From positions 1 through 64,000 of the forward strand of contig JAFIFX010000002.1 in assembly GCA_020831805.1 (NCBI GenBank): 64,000 bases of DNA, written 5' to 3'. The first letter of the stretch is position 1; every line of letters begins with the position of its first letter. This DNA is from Planctomycetota bacterium (GTDB taxonomy: Bacteria; Planctomycetota; Phycisphaerae; Phycisphaerales; UBA1924). Under the pieces are notes generated by a model. It saw only the letters and a program-made list of their open reading frames with translations, made no database searches and was not told the DNA's origin. A program made the translations under genes and the position numbers. Shown here piece by piece: positions 42,572 through 51,337 of this stretch.

Positions 42572-43648
42572 TCAGAATGTGTAGTTGGCGTGTGGGTTGT
42601 TGCTGGAGGCGATGTTGGCGGAGGTGACGGTGGGGCCGGTGGTGTTGCCGCCGGCGAGGCTGAAGGATGGGTTGTTGGCGCGGAGCGAGTTTCGGATGAC
42701 GAGGTTGCCGCTGCCGGTGGCCTGGATGCCGGGCGCCTGGAGGACGATGTTGTTGCCCTCGATGCGGTTGCCGGCTCCGGTGACGCGGATGCCGGCGCCC
42801 TGGTTGGAGGCGTTGCGGTTGTTGACGATGTTGTTGTTGCTGATGACGCCGTCGCTGACCGCAAAGATGCCGCCGCCATTATTGTTGTTGATTTTGTTCT
42901 CTTGGATGGTGCATCTTAATCCGTTTTCAATAAGAACGCCTTGTCCTTTGTTGTTACTGATGACATTGCTTTGGATGAGGCAATCGTCAGCAGCTCTGAC
43001 ACCGCTGAGGGCGTTGCCGTGCGACACGGAGCTGAGCAGGGCGCTCCGGTTCGAGAGGCTGAATCCAAACCCGCCATTGTTGTGGGCCGTGCAATGGCGA
43101 ATGATCGCCTGGCTGTTGGACCAGATTCCGGTTGACTGATTATCCGCAAGAATGAGGTGCTCGATCATGCAGTTGAAGGTGTTGAAGACGCCGAGTAGAT
43201 TGAGTGCCACCCCTGCCGAACCCCATGAGCGGATGGCGCCATTGCGAATGGTGGTGTTGCTGATCAAGACGGAGTTTCGGATGCCGTGAACGGAGCCGGG
43301 CACACCAATCAGCGAATAGCCGTTCAGGTCGATGGTGACATTGCTTGAGGCGATCGTGATTCCGCTGCGGCCGGATAGTCCGGTGATGTTGCTCTCGAGG
43401 TAATACGAGCCGGGCTGGGAGATGACGAAGCTGCTCTGGCTGGATCCCGGGGTGTTGGTGCTGTTGATGGCGATGCGCGGCTCGGGGCCGGGTGTGGAAC
43501 TGATCGGGCCGGGTGGCGGGTTGAGCGGGCCGGCATTGGCCTTGCCAGCGAGGAGCGCGCCGGCGGCGAGGCCGCCGATGCCGGCGAGCATGGCGCGGCG
43601 TGCCTGGGTTTGGGTTTCGTGCGGATCGGCTTGATGATTCTGATGCAT
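42572..43648 (-). CDS. Tat-exported right-handed beta-helix protein, paralogue e
   Basis: 358 residues from the ATG with AGGA 9 bases upstream. Signal ARRAMLAGIGGLAAGALLAGKANAG, linker NPPPGPISSTPGPEPRI, FVISQPGSYYLESNITG, VTIDLNGYSLIG, then rungs such as HNNGGFGFSLSNRSALLSSV. Ends NPHANYTF. First gene of the d-c-WGENIGW run; the promoter should lie in 43649-43880. Confidence 0.78.
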   Translation of the reverse strand: MHQNHQADPHETQTQARRAMLAGIGGLAAGALLAGKANAGPLNPPPGPISSTPGPEPRIAINSTNTPGSSQSSFVISQPGSYYLESNITGLSGRSGITIASSNVTIDLNGYSLIGVPGSVHGIRNSVLISNTTIRNGAIRSWGSAGVALNLLGVFNTFNCMIEHLILADNQSTGIWSNSQAIIRHCTAHNNGGFGFSLSNRSALLSSVSHGNALSGVRAADDCLIQSNVISNNKGQGVLIENGLRCTIQENKINNNNGGGIFAVSDGVISNNNIVNNRNASNQGAGIRVTGAGNRIEGNNIVLQAPGIQATGSGNLVIRNSLRANNPSFSLAGGNTTGPTVTSANIASSNNPHANYTF

Positions 43649-43880
43649 AGGCGTGGTTCCTGTCGTTCTGTTCACTCGCAGGAGGCGGCGTTGGTCCAGG
43701 CCGCATCGCGACCACGGCGGGCCAGAGATGGACGGGTATGTGGGCGTGGACCCCCGGGTGGTCAGGCTGATCCGGTCAGACTACCAGATCGGGGGGACAT
43801 GGCCAAGGTTCTTTCGATACATTCAGCGCACCATGGGGCCCGTCATCACGCGGATTGGGCGTGAAACCCGCGCGGTGTGA
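43649..43880. other. Upstream region of the beta-helix array
   Basis: About 230 bases before paralogue e. No gene. It presumably carries the promoter of the four-gene run; I could not pick a convincing -35/-10 pair. Confidence 0.3.
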
Positions 43881-43882
43881 TC

Positions 43883-43912
43883 AAAAAAACGCCCCGGGCG
43901 GGCCCGGGGCGT
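43883..43912 (-). terminator. Rho-independent terminator of the serine protease gene
   Basis: On the minus strand ACGCCCCGGGC-CC-GCCCGGGGCGT is followed by seven T residues. It lies about 35 bases after the protease stop codon. Confidence 0.88.
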
Positions 43913-43946
43913 TGCTTGGATGATCGGGTTGTCTGTGGTCACAACA

Positions 43947-46148
43947 TCACGGGCAGCCGGCGTTGTAGAGATCCAGGTAGATCGACACATCAAAGAAGTT
44001 GAACAGCCCGTCCTGATTGAGATCCGCGGCGGGGTCCTGGTCGTTGAACAGGTCCATGAAGGCGGCCAGGTCGAAGAAGTTGACCTGGCCGTCGCCGGTG
44101 ATGTCCGCGGGGCATGCATCGGTGCAGGCGATGTCGAAGACGCGGAAGGCGTCGACGCCGGACTCGGTGATGGCGTTGTTGGGGTTGTCCTCGGAGCTGA
44201 AGCGGAAGATCATCGTGCCGGTCGGCTCGATGAAGTCGGCGATGCGGAACTCCATCCAGTTCCAGTCGATGCTGTTGAGGACGGTCTCGACGGTGATCCA
44301 GGACGCCCCGCCGTTGTTGGAGATCTGGAAACGGAAGGGGTCGTTGCCGTTGGAGCGGTGCCAGCGGGCGTAGGAGACGCGGGGGTCGTCGTAGCCGGAC
44401 AGGTCCATCGTCGGGGAGATGAGGTAGGTCGGGCCGCCATCGACATCCTCGAGCGGGCGGTTGTCGGTGACATAGCATTTGCCGGAGCCGTCGGCGTCGT
44501 GGGGCGGGTCGAAGCGGCCGTAGTTGCCGGGGACCGCGCGTTCCCAGGCGCCGGCGGTGAGGCTGGTGTGGTTCTCGACGGTCCAGCCGAGGTCCTGCTC
44601 GAAGTCGTCGCTGATGGCGATGGTCATGTTGGCGGCGACGGTGGTGCGCAGGGCGGCGTCGGGCGCGTTGTCGGGGAGAAACCAGGTGCTCCCGGCCGTG
44701 TCCTGGGCGGTGAAGTAGAAGGACAGCTCGATGCCGCAGTCGGCGGGGGGGAAGGCGCCGGTGTAGACATCGCCGCCGGCGTGCTGCATGGCCAGTGGCG
44801 AGAATCCCGAGCCGGTGTCGACCCACATGGTGACGACGCCGGACGGATCGCGGCCGTTGTCGGGCGCGACGATGATGGAGAACTCATCGCCGCCGTTGGG
44901 ATGGACAAAGTTGGGCCGTTCGCTGAGGAACTGCAGGTCCAGGCCGAGGGGGATGGTGATGCCCAGGGGGTTGTTCAGGGCGTCCTGGAAGTTGGGGTTG
45001 TTGAGGCTGGTGCCCTGGTTGGAGCCGCCGGTGGAGGTGCAGCCGGCGTGGGTATGCACGCCGATGGCGCGGTTGTTGTTCTCGTCGAGGACGGCCGAGC
45101 CGGAGTTGCCGCCGGTGGTGTCGGTCGCGTAGCGCAGGGTGTTGCCGGAGTTGACGACGAAGGGGCCGACATGGGTCTTCTGGGCGAGGCGCCAGGTCTG
45201 CGGCACGGGCGAGGAGACGGTGCCGTAGCCCGTGATGCGGATCGGGCGGCTGTCGGCGGGGGGGACGGTGGCGGTGAGGATGTAGGAGTCGCCCATCGCA
45301 TCGCGCGGGGCCAGGCCCGTGTTGGCGTTGGCGAACGCGCCGAAGAAGGCCCAGTCGATGCCCACGCCGCCGGACTGGCGCTGCACGGAGACCATGTCGA
45401 TGGGGTACTGGTCCTCGGGCGGGGGGTTCTGGGGGGTGCCGCTGGAGGTGGAGAGCGGCACATTGAACTGGACGACGCTGCCGGCGGCCGGGCCGCAGTG
45501 GCCGGCGGTGATCATCGAGTGCGGCTGGTTTCCGAAGAGCCAGGCGGTGCAGCCGATGGGCATGAGGCGGGCGGCGCGGGGGTCGTTGGAGAGGATGCGG
45601 TCGTCTGTGGTGCCGCAGATCGAGCGGGGCATGATCGTCGGCTCGGAGACGGTGGCGCCGGTGACCTGGACGCTGTTGACGCCGGCGAGGTTGCCGGGCG
45701 AGGCCATGATCTCGACGCGGACGCGGCCGCCGTTGAAGTAGGCGGAGGTGTACTGCCACTCGGCGAGGGACTGGCGGTCGAGGTACTGCTCGTGGCCGTC
45801 ATAGAGCGAGGTGATGCGCAGGTAGGACTCGCGGGCGAACTCGGTGGCGGGGGCGAGTTGGACCTCGCCGAAGCGCAGGCGGATCCAGCCGGCGTCGGGG
45901 ACCTCGATCTCGGTCGACCAGACGGGGACCTGTGCGGGGCGGCCCTCGAGGCCGCGGGGGCGCGGCTCGGGCCGGACCTCGCCCGAACTGACATTGAGGG
46001 CGAGGGCGCGGCGTTCGATGGGGTTGGTCAGGCCGTTGAACTCGACCTCGAGCGCGATGGGGTCCTCGGGGTCGACGGTGAAGGGCTCGACGCCGGCGGC
46101 AGCGCCGGACGCCAACAGAAGGGCGGACAGGACGGAAAAGCGGATCAT
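43947..46148 (-). CDS. Secreted trypsin-like serine protease with dockerin-like C-terminus
   Basis: 733 residues. Signal peptide (SVLSALLLASGAAAG), a ~170-residue pro/extra domain, then an S1-type protease with the triad His-217 (ITAGHC), Asp-265 (GIDWAFFG) and Ser-349 (TTGGNSGSAVL). After it comes an Ig-like/beta-sandwich region (VHPNGGDEFSIIVAP...) and a MAM/jelly-roll-like domain (SISDDFEQDLGWTVEN-type start) and finally the dockerin-like module (CPADITGDGQVNFFDLAAFMDLF ... FFDVSIYLDLY) ending NAGCP. The ORF track starts 108 codons earlier in the promoter region. Divergent from the metalloprotease at 46471. Confidence 0.88.
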   Translation of the reverse strand: MIRFSVLSALLLASGAAAGVEPFTVDPEDPIALEVEFNGLTNPIERRALALNVSSGEVRPEPRPRGLEGRPAQVPVWSTEIEVPDAGWIRLRFGEVQLAPATEFARESYLRITSLYDGHEQYLDRQSLAEWQYTSAYFNGGRVRVEIMASPGNLAGVNSVQVTGATVSEPTIMPRSICGTTDDRILSNDPRAARLMPIGCTAWLFGNQPHSMITAGHCGPAAGSVVQFNVPLSTSSGTPQNPPPEDQYPIDMVSVQRQSGGVGIDWAFFGAFANANTGLAPRDAMGDSYILTATVPPADSRPIRITGYGTVSSPVPQTWRLAQKTHVGPFVVNSGNTLRYATDTTGGNSGSAVLDENNNRAIGVHTHAGCTSTGGSNQGTSLNNPNFQDALNNPLGITIPLGLDLQFLSERPNFVHPNGGDEFSIIVAPDNGRDPSGVVTMWVDTGSGFSPLAMQHAGGDVYTGAFPPADCGIELSFYFTAQDTAGSTWFLPDNAPDAALRTTVAANMTIAISDDFEQDLGWTVENHTSLTAGAWERAVPGNYGRFDPPHDADGSGKCYVTDNRPLEDVDGGPTYLISPTMDLSGYDDPRVSYARWHRSNGNDPFRFQISNNGGASWITVETVLNSIDWNWMEFRIADFIEPTGTMIFRFSSEDNPNNAITESGVDAFRVFDIACTDACPADITGDGQVNFFDLAAFMDLFNDQDPAADLNQDGLFNFFDVSIYLDLYNAGCP

Positions 46149-46470
46149 GGCGTGATACCTCACGAGGATTTCGGTCGCACGGGCCCACGCCCGTTGCGTG
46201 GCCGCCCGGCGGGTGCGAGCCGCCGGACTTTGGGGAGATGGACGATCCGGGCGGACCCAGAACGGGCCGCCGCATGCGTAACCTATCAAAATTGTCTGGT
46301 TGGCACAAGGATTTGGTTTGGACAGGACAATCCCCGATGTGGGGATAGCCGTCGGCGATTCCGGGGTGAGCGGGTGCTCGACGCCGCATCCGGCCCGGGG
46401 TTCTGTGGGTATCAACTCGGCACGCCGCCCCGCCCAGGCTTTGCCTGGGGGTCGGAGAAGGAGAGCACGC
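46149..46470. other. Divergent promoter region of the two protease genes
   Basis: 322 bases with an AT-rich core at 46280-46325 (CCTATCAAAATTGTCTGGTTGG). It probably serves both genes. The hairpin-like CCCAGGCTTTGCCTGGG at 46434-46450 lies just before the metalloprotease ribosome binding site GGAG. Confidence 0.5.
46280..46308 (-). promoter_or_regulatory. TTGTGC / TAGGTT promoter for the serine protease
   Basis: Minus-strand TTGTGC and TAGGTT with a 17-base spacer, giving a leader of about 125 bases before the ATG at 46148. Confidence 0.45.
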
Positions 46471-49221
46471 ATGCGAGCGGATGTTTGGGCGATGATGGGT
46501 GTGCTGGCGGTGCCGGCCTTGGTCGTGGCGGGGCAGGACCAGTTCGCGCCGTTCGAGAAGGTGATCGAGGGCTACGAGCGGGTCAGCGTGCCCACCGGCC
46601 AGGCGGAGATGTACACCATCTATCAGCGCGAGCGCGACGCCCAGTTGCTGGCCGAGCTGCCGCGGGATTTCGAGGGCAAGCGGTTCTATGTGGTGGCGAC
46701 GGTCGCCGGGGGGCACCCGCAGGCGGGGGTGTACTCGATCTGGCACAGCGCGGTGCGCGTGCCGACGAAGACGGTCTACTGGTCGCGCCGGGGCGATCAG
46801 CTCGCGCTGATCGAGCCGAACCTGTCGGTGCGCAGCAGCGGGGATGCGCAGTCGCGGGCCGGCGTGGAGCGGGTCAACACGGACCGTGTGGTGCTGTCGG
46901 TGCCGATCCTGGCCATCGGGCCGGGCGGCGGGCCGGTGATCGACCTGGACCGGGCCTTGCTGGGCAGCTCGCAGGAGTTCGTGGGGGGATTCCTGCGCGG
47001 TTCGAACGCCTCGCTGGCCCGGATCACCCGGGTGAAGGTCTTCCCGCGGAATGTGGAGGTGGGTTTCGAGCTGCCGCGGGCCGGGGGGCAACTCGCGGAG
47101 GTGCGGTTCTCGCTGGGCATGCCGGAGAAGGCGCCGAACTTCAAGCCGCGCATCGCCGACCGGCGGGTCGGGATCTACTACGAGTCGTTCCAGGACCGGG
47201 CGATCAACGACGGTACCTCGCAGACGGTGCGGTACGCCAACCGTTGGCACATCGAGAAGGCGGACCCCAGGCTGAGCATGAGCCCGCCGAAGGAGCCGAT
47301 CGTGTTCCACATCGAGCACACCACGCCGCTGCGTTACCGGCGCTGGGTGCGTGAGGGCGTGCTGGCGTGGAACAAGGCCTTCGAGCGGGTGGGCATCATC
47401 GACGCGATCGAGGTGCGCCAGCAGGACGCCTCGTCCGGGGCGTTCATGGACATCGATCCGGAGGACATCCGCTATTCGTTCGTCCGTTGGACCAACGCGG
47501 GCATGGGCTTCGCGATCGGGCCGGTGCATGTCCACCCCGACACCGGGCAGATCTACGAGTCGGTGATCGTGATGGACGAGGGGTTCATCGGCTCGTACGC
47601 GAACCAGTACCTCCAGTCCGAGCTGGCGGCGACGGCGATGAGCGTCATCTCGCCGGAACTCTCGTCGTGGCTGGCCGAGCACCCGGGCTGGGATCCGCGG
47701 GTCATCCTGGCCGAGCCGGGCGATCAGGCCCGCGTGCGTGCCCTGACGCGGGCGCTGGCCGAGCGGCCCGACCGGGCCCCGGAGCTGCTGGTCGGCGCGC
47801 CGCCCACCATGTCCCCGGCGGTGTGGGAGGGCCACCGCATGGACAACCCGGCGTGGCACCGCATGTGCCTGATGCAGCCGGGGCTGTCCTCGGGCGTATC
47901 CGCGGCACGGCTGGCGATGGACCTGGGGATCGGGGCGCTGGGCCTGGCGAACAAGCCTGAGAACAAGGACGACGCGTCGCTGCTGGACGGGCTGCCCGAG
48001 TGGTTCGTCGGCCCGCTGCTGCGTGATGTGGTGATGCACGAGGTCGGCCACGCCCTGGGCCTGACCCACAACTGGAAGGGCGCATCGCTCCATTCCATCG
48101 CGGAGATCAACTCGGAGGGCTTCAACAAGCCGATCCAGTCGACGGTGATGGATTACGCCGCGACGAACATCATCGTGGAGGACCCCGAGCGCGGGCTGGT
48201 CCAGGGCGACTATGTGCCGATGGACATCGGCCCGTACGACATGTGGGCCATCGAGTGGAACTACACCTTCGGGGATCCGGACGAGGTCGCGTCCCGCGCG
48301 GCGATGCCCGAGCACGCCTTCATGGCCGAGGACGGCCAGTTCTCGCCGGACCCAACCGCGAAGACCTGGGTGCTGGGGCGCGACACGCTGGACTTCGCGG
48401 AGGAGCGGATCCGCTTCGTCGACAAGGCCCGCTCCGAGCTGCTCGACCGCGCGGTCAAGGACGGGGAGAGCTGGGAGAAGGCCCGCCGGGTCTACCAGCA
48501 GCTTCTGGGGATGCAGTTCGGCGCGGTCAACACGGCGATGCACTGGATCGGCGGGGCCCACATCCACCGCTCGATGAAGGGCGACCCGGACGCGCCCCCG
48601 CCGCTGCGCCCGGTTGAGGCGGCCCAGCAGCGCCGCGCCCTGGCGTTCATCATCGATCACGCCTTCGACAGCGCCTCGTACGGGCTTGATCCCGAGGTGC
48701 TGGCCTATCTGCAGAGCGACAACTGGTACGACGAGGGCTACGGCACGCCGCACGCCTGGCCGGTGGCCCAGAGCGTGCTGGGGGTGCAGGCGTCGGCCAT
48801 CACGGGGCTGATCAACCCGCAGCGGCTGTCCTGGGTGATGGACAATGAGCTGCGCACGCCGGAGGGCGAGGACGCGCTGACCGTGCCGGAGATCTTCGAC
48901 GCCCTGCGGGAGAAGATCTGGGCCCTGCCCGATCCGGACGGGACCTACACGAACCGCGACCCGCTGGTCGGCCAGCTCGAGCGCAACCTGCAGATGGAGT
49001 ACCTGACCCGCATGATCAACCTGGCCACCGGGATGCGTTGGCCGGGGGCGAACGGGCGGACCATCCAGGCCCTCGCCCGGCAGGAGCTGGCCGCGCTGCA
49101 GGCCAAGGTGCTGATCTACTCCAAGGCCCGCGGCATCGACGCGTACAGCTCGGCGCACCTGCGCGACGCCAACGAACGCATCACCCGCGCCCTCGAGGCG
49201 GCGTACCTCCGCACGGAGTAG
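46471..49221 (+). CDS. Secreted zinc-dependent metalloprotease (DUF5117/DUF5118 type)
   Basis: 916 residues. Signal peptide-like start (MRADVWAMMGVLAVPALVVAGQ). The metzincin-type zinc site HEVGHALGLTHN lies at residues 523-534 (three His ligands, catalytic Glu), and a downstream Met appears in QSTVMDYAA, the Met-turn expected in metzincins. The N-terminal part (YQRERDAQLLAELPRDFEGKRF) matches the large bacterial proteases annotated with DUF5117 and DUF5118. The ATG has GGAG 8 bases ahead; the ORF track begins 57 codons earlier in non-coding sequence. Likely degrades extracellular protein; substrate unknown. Confidence 0.87.
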   Translation: MRADVWAMMGVLAVPALVVAGQDQFAPFEKVIEGYERVSVPTGQAEMYTIYQRERDAQLLAELPRDFEGKRFYVVATVAGGHPQAGVYSIWHSAVRVPTKTVYWSRRGDQLALIEPNLSVRSSGDAQSRAGVERVNTDRVVLSVPILAIGPGGGPVIDLDRALLGSSQEFVGGFLRGSNASLARITRVKVFPRNVEVGFELPRAGGQLAEVRFSLGMPEKAPNFKPRIADRRVGIYYESFQDRAINDGTSQTVRYANRWHIEKADPRLSMSPPKEPIVFHIEHTTPLRYRRWVREGVLAWNKAFERVGIIDAIEVRQQDASSGAFMDIDPEDIRYSFVRWTNAGMGFAIGPVHVHPDTGQIYESVIVMDEGFIGSYANQYLQSELAATAMSVISPELSSWLAEHPGWDPRVILAEPGDQARVRALTRALAERPDRAPELLVGAPPTMSPAVWEGHRMDNPAWHRMCLMQPGLSSGVSAARLAMDLGIGALGLANKPENKDDASLLDGLPEWFVGPLLRDVVMHEVGHALGLTHNWKGASLHSIAEINSEGFNKPIQSTVMDYAATNIIVEDPERGLVQGDYVPMDIGPYDMWAIEWNYTFGDPDEVASRAAMPEHAFMAEDGQFSPDPTAKTWVLGRDTLDFAEERIRFVDKARSELLDRAVKDGESWEKARRVYQQLLGMQFGAVNTAMHWIGGAHIHRSMKGDPDAPPPLRPVEAAQQRRALAFIIDHAFDSASYGLDPEVLAYLQSDNWYDEGYGTPHAWPVAQSVLGVQASAITGLINPQRLSWVMDNELRTPEGEDALTVPEIFDALREKIWALPDPDGTYTNRDPLVGQLERNLQMEYLTRMINLATGMRWPGANGRTIQALARQELAALQAKVLIYSKARGIDAYSSAHLRDANERITRALEAAYLRTE

Positions 49222-49255
49222 GCCCCGCGGCGCCAACACGGATTGGGGACCGCGT

Positions 49256-49290
49256 ACGCCCGGGCTTGTCCCGGGCGTGCGTGCTTTTGG
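49256..49290 (+). terminator. Terminator of the metalloprotease gene
   Basis: ACGCCCGGG-CTTGT-CCCGGGCGT followed by GCGTGCTTTT. Confidence 0.65.
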
Positions 49291-49307
49291 TGTGCGTGGC
49301 AAAGACG

Positions 49308-49341
49308 ACGCGGGCCGGTTCGTCCCTGAACCGGCCCGCGT
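49308..49341 (-). terminator. Terminator of the low-complexity protein gene
   Basis: A perfect 13-bp stem (ACGCGGGCCGGTT / AACCGGCCCGCGT) with an 8-base loop, followed on the minus strand by CGTCTTTGCC. Confidence 0.65.
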
Positions 49342-49368
49342 GAGGTATGAATTGGTTGTCGTGGATGA

Positions 49369-49989
49369 TCAGGCGGCCTGCGACGGGTTCTGGCCGGGGA
49401 AGGGGAAGGGCGCGAAGCCCCAGGGGAACGCGAAGCCCTGGGGCTGGTCACCCTTCTTGCCGTTGTTCTTCGCGTCGCCGTTGTTGTTCCACTGGAAGCC
49501 GAAGGGCACGAAGCCGTTGAAGGGGAAGCCGAAGGCGAAGGGGTTGAAGCCCTGGAAGCCCTGGCCGACGCCGGGGAAGCCCGGGAAGCCGGGGACCCCA
49601 TTGAAGCCGGTGCCGAAGCCGGGGAAGCCGCCGAAGCCGTTCGCGCCGGGGAAGCTGTTCGCGCCCGGGAAACCGCCGAAGCCGTTCGCGCCGTGGAAGC
49701 CGCCGAAGGCGTTGGGGGTGTTCGCGCCGCTCCAGTTGTTCCAGGGGGTCGAGCCGTTCCAGAAGGTGTTCTGGCCGGGGTTCCAGGGGGTGTTCCAGCC
49801 GCCGAAGTTGTTCCAGGGGGTCGGGGCGTTGAAGCCGGCGCCGGTGCCCGGGAAGCCGCCGAAGCCGGGGAAGGACTGGCCGAAGGACCACGGGGTGCTG
49901 TTCCAGGGGTTGTTCCAGCCGGAGAAGCCCCAGGGGGTGGCGTTCCAGGGGGCGCCGGGGAAGTTCGGGGCGACGGGGGTGCTCTGCAT
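49369..49989 (-). CDS. Low-complexity F/G/N/P/W-rich repeat protein
   Basis: 206 residues, unrecognised. Composed almost entirely of Phe, Gly, Asn, Pro, Trp, Thr and Ala. Short repeats: W-N-x-TPW, NPWN, GFGGFPG, GANGFGGFPGAN, with no charged residue until a short C-terminal tract (NNNGDAKNNGKKGDQPQ). It lacks a signal peptide and membrane segment. The start at 49989 has AAGGA 7 bases ahead; the ORF track is 44 codons longer. It is a single-gene unit with its own terminator. An intrinsically disordered, self-associating protein is the best guess; homologues could not be recalled. Confidence 0.65.
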   Translation of the reverse strand: MQSTPVAPNFPGAPWNATPWGFSGWNNPWNSTPWSFGQSFPGFGGFPGTGAGFNAPTPWNNFGGWNTPWNPGQNTFWNGSTPWNNWSGANTPNAFGGFHGANGFGGFPGANSFPGANGFGGFPGFGTGFNGVPGFPGFPGVGQGFQGFNPFAFGFPFNGFVPFGFQWNNNGDAKNNGKKGDQPQGFAFPWGFAPFPFPGQNPSQAA

Positions 49990-50181
49990 GGCGTGTTCCT
50001 TTTGCTGCATCGTGTTGGTCGCGGCCACGCGGCCGCCGATGGAGTCATCGGGCGGCGCGGCCACCGACTTCGGGGGCATTGAGCATGCCGGCGCAGGGTG
50101 TATTTTCCCGGGTCCGAACACACCCAGAACCCGCGCAAAAACCGCGCGTCGCAGCGTTCACCGGGAAGCGGTCCGCCTGGT

Positions 50182-51147
50182 TCAGCGACGCCGACGGGCG
50201 GCGATCAGGCCCAGCCCGGCCAGGATGCCGGTCGCGCCCGGCGACGGGATGATGGCGAAGGTGACCCCGCCAAAGCCCGCGACCGTGCCCGTGTAGGCCC
50301 CGGCATCCGCCGATCGCCGACCGGTTTGGAGGAAGAAGTACTGGCGGTCGGCTTCGAGGTCGAAGGCGATGGTGCGGTCGCCGAAGGGCGTGGTGCCGGG
50401 CGCGGTGCCGGCCCACAGGTCGATCCTGTTCGCGTTGGGGTTCGCGGGATCGAAGCTGTCCTGATAGATCGCGATCACGCCGTTCCACTGGCCGTTGGTG
50501 CTGGTCCTGAACTGGTAGATGCCGTCGGTGTCGACATAGAAGGGGGTCGCTTCGTAGCGGATGTTGGTGATCAGGCTCGGGAAGTCGCCCGCCCCCTCAC
50601 GCGGGTCGCGGAAGCGGGTCCAGGTCGGGGCGTTGCTGGTGTCGCCGGAGAAGGTGCTTGTCACGACCTGGCGGGCGTCGAGGGTCAGTTCGATGTTGCT
50701 CCAGGTCGTCCCCGTGAATGCGTCGAACTGGGCCCAGTTGAAGTACAGGTCGTTCCCGCCGGGGACGGGCGTGTTGAACGCGCCGACCCAGCTGATGTTG
50801 CCCGGTTGAAACTGCGGCACGAGCGTGATGGCTGCGTTGGTCGAGGGGCCCGGGTCGGCATAAAAAGTCGCGCCGGGGCCGGCGGGGGCATCGGTCAGCG
50901 CCCAGATCGCGTTCCACTGCCGCGCGTTGAAGTCCAGGTCCGGCGTCCAGTCGAAGTTGATCCGGAAGAAGTTGTACGCCGTTCCGGGCTGCATCACCCC
51001 GCCGGGGAGGAGCATGGACTGGAGCGTGTTCGCCCCGGAATCGTTCGGCGTGGTCACGGTGAAGGGCGAATACGAAACGGTCTGGCCCTGGGCGGACCCG
51101 GCCAGAGCGACCAGCAGATACAGCGGGGCGGCGGTACGACGCGGCAT
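50182..51147 (-). CDS. Exported protein with PEP-CTERM-like C-terminal anchor
   Basis: 321 residues. Signal peptide (LYLLVALAGSAQGQ), a beta-rich middle (no recognised domain; WSNIELTLDARQV, FYVDTDGIYQFRTSTNGQW), and a C-terminal sorting-like signal: P-S-P-GATG-ILAGLGLIAA-RRRR. That motif-hydrophobic-Arg layout is the PEP-CTERM/exosortase type common in planctomycetes, with PSPG in place of PEP. AGGAG lies 7 bases before the ATG. It is probably a surface or extracellular matrix protein. Confidence 0.75.
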   Translation of the reverse strand: MPRRTAAPLYLLVALAGSAQGQTVSYSPFTVTTPNDSGANTLQSMLLPGGVMQPGTAYNFFRINFDWTPDLDFNARQWNAIWALTDAPAGPGATFYADPGPSTNAAITLVPQFQPGNISWVGAFNTPVPGGNDLYFNWAQFDAFTGTTWSNIELTLDARQVVTSTFSGDTSNAPTWTRFRDPREGAGDFPSLITNIRYEATPFYVDTDGIYQFRTSTNGQWNGVIAIYQDSFDPANPNANRIDLWAGTAPGTTPFGDRTIAFDLEADRQYFFLQTGRRSADAGAYTGTVAGFGGVTFAIIPSPGATGILAGLGLIAARRRR

Positions 51148-51337
51148 GGCGGTTCTCCTTCGATCTCTGACGGGCCCCAAGACAGTGACGAGGCCCGAAC
51201 TTCTCTCAGGACCGAAGGTACCGTGATCGCCAGGCCGTCTCAAGGCCTTTCGCGCCCGACACGCCGAACCTTCATAAACGGGCGTGTTTCGCGCTCTGTT
51301 TGTTCAGATTGTCTTCAGAAACGGCGTCGATTGTCCC

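Noticed and set aside
36785-43648. Repeated GTTGTTG/GATGCC words that look like a CRISPR-type array
   Set aside because: The spacing is irregular and the words encode the N-G-I turns of beta-helix rungs. No cas gene is present.
43920-47354. 1144-codon open frame on the plus strand
   Set aside because: Antisense of the serine protease gene plus another frame of the metalloprotease gene. Composition is Gly/Val/Glu/Asp-rich without motifs.
45799-49302. 1167-codon open frame on the minus strand
   Set aside because: Antisense of the metalloprotease, which has a complete HEVGH site and a signal peptide on the other strand.
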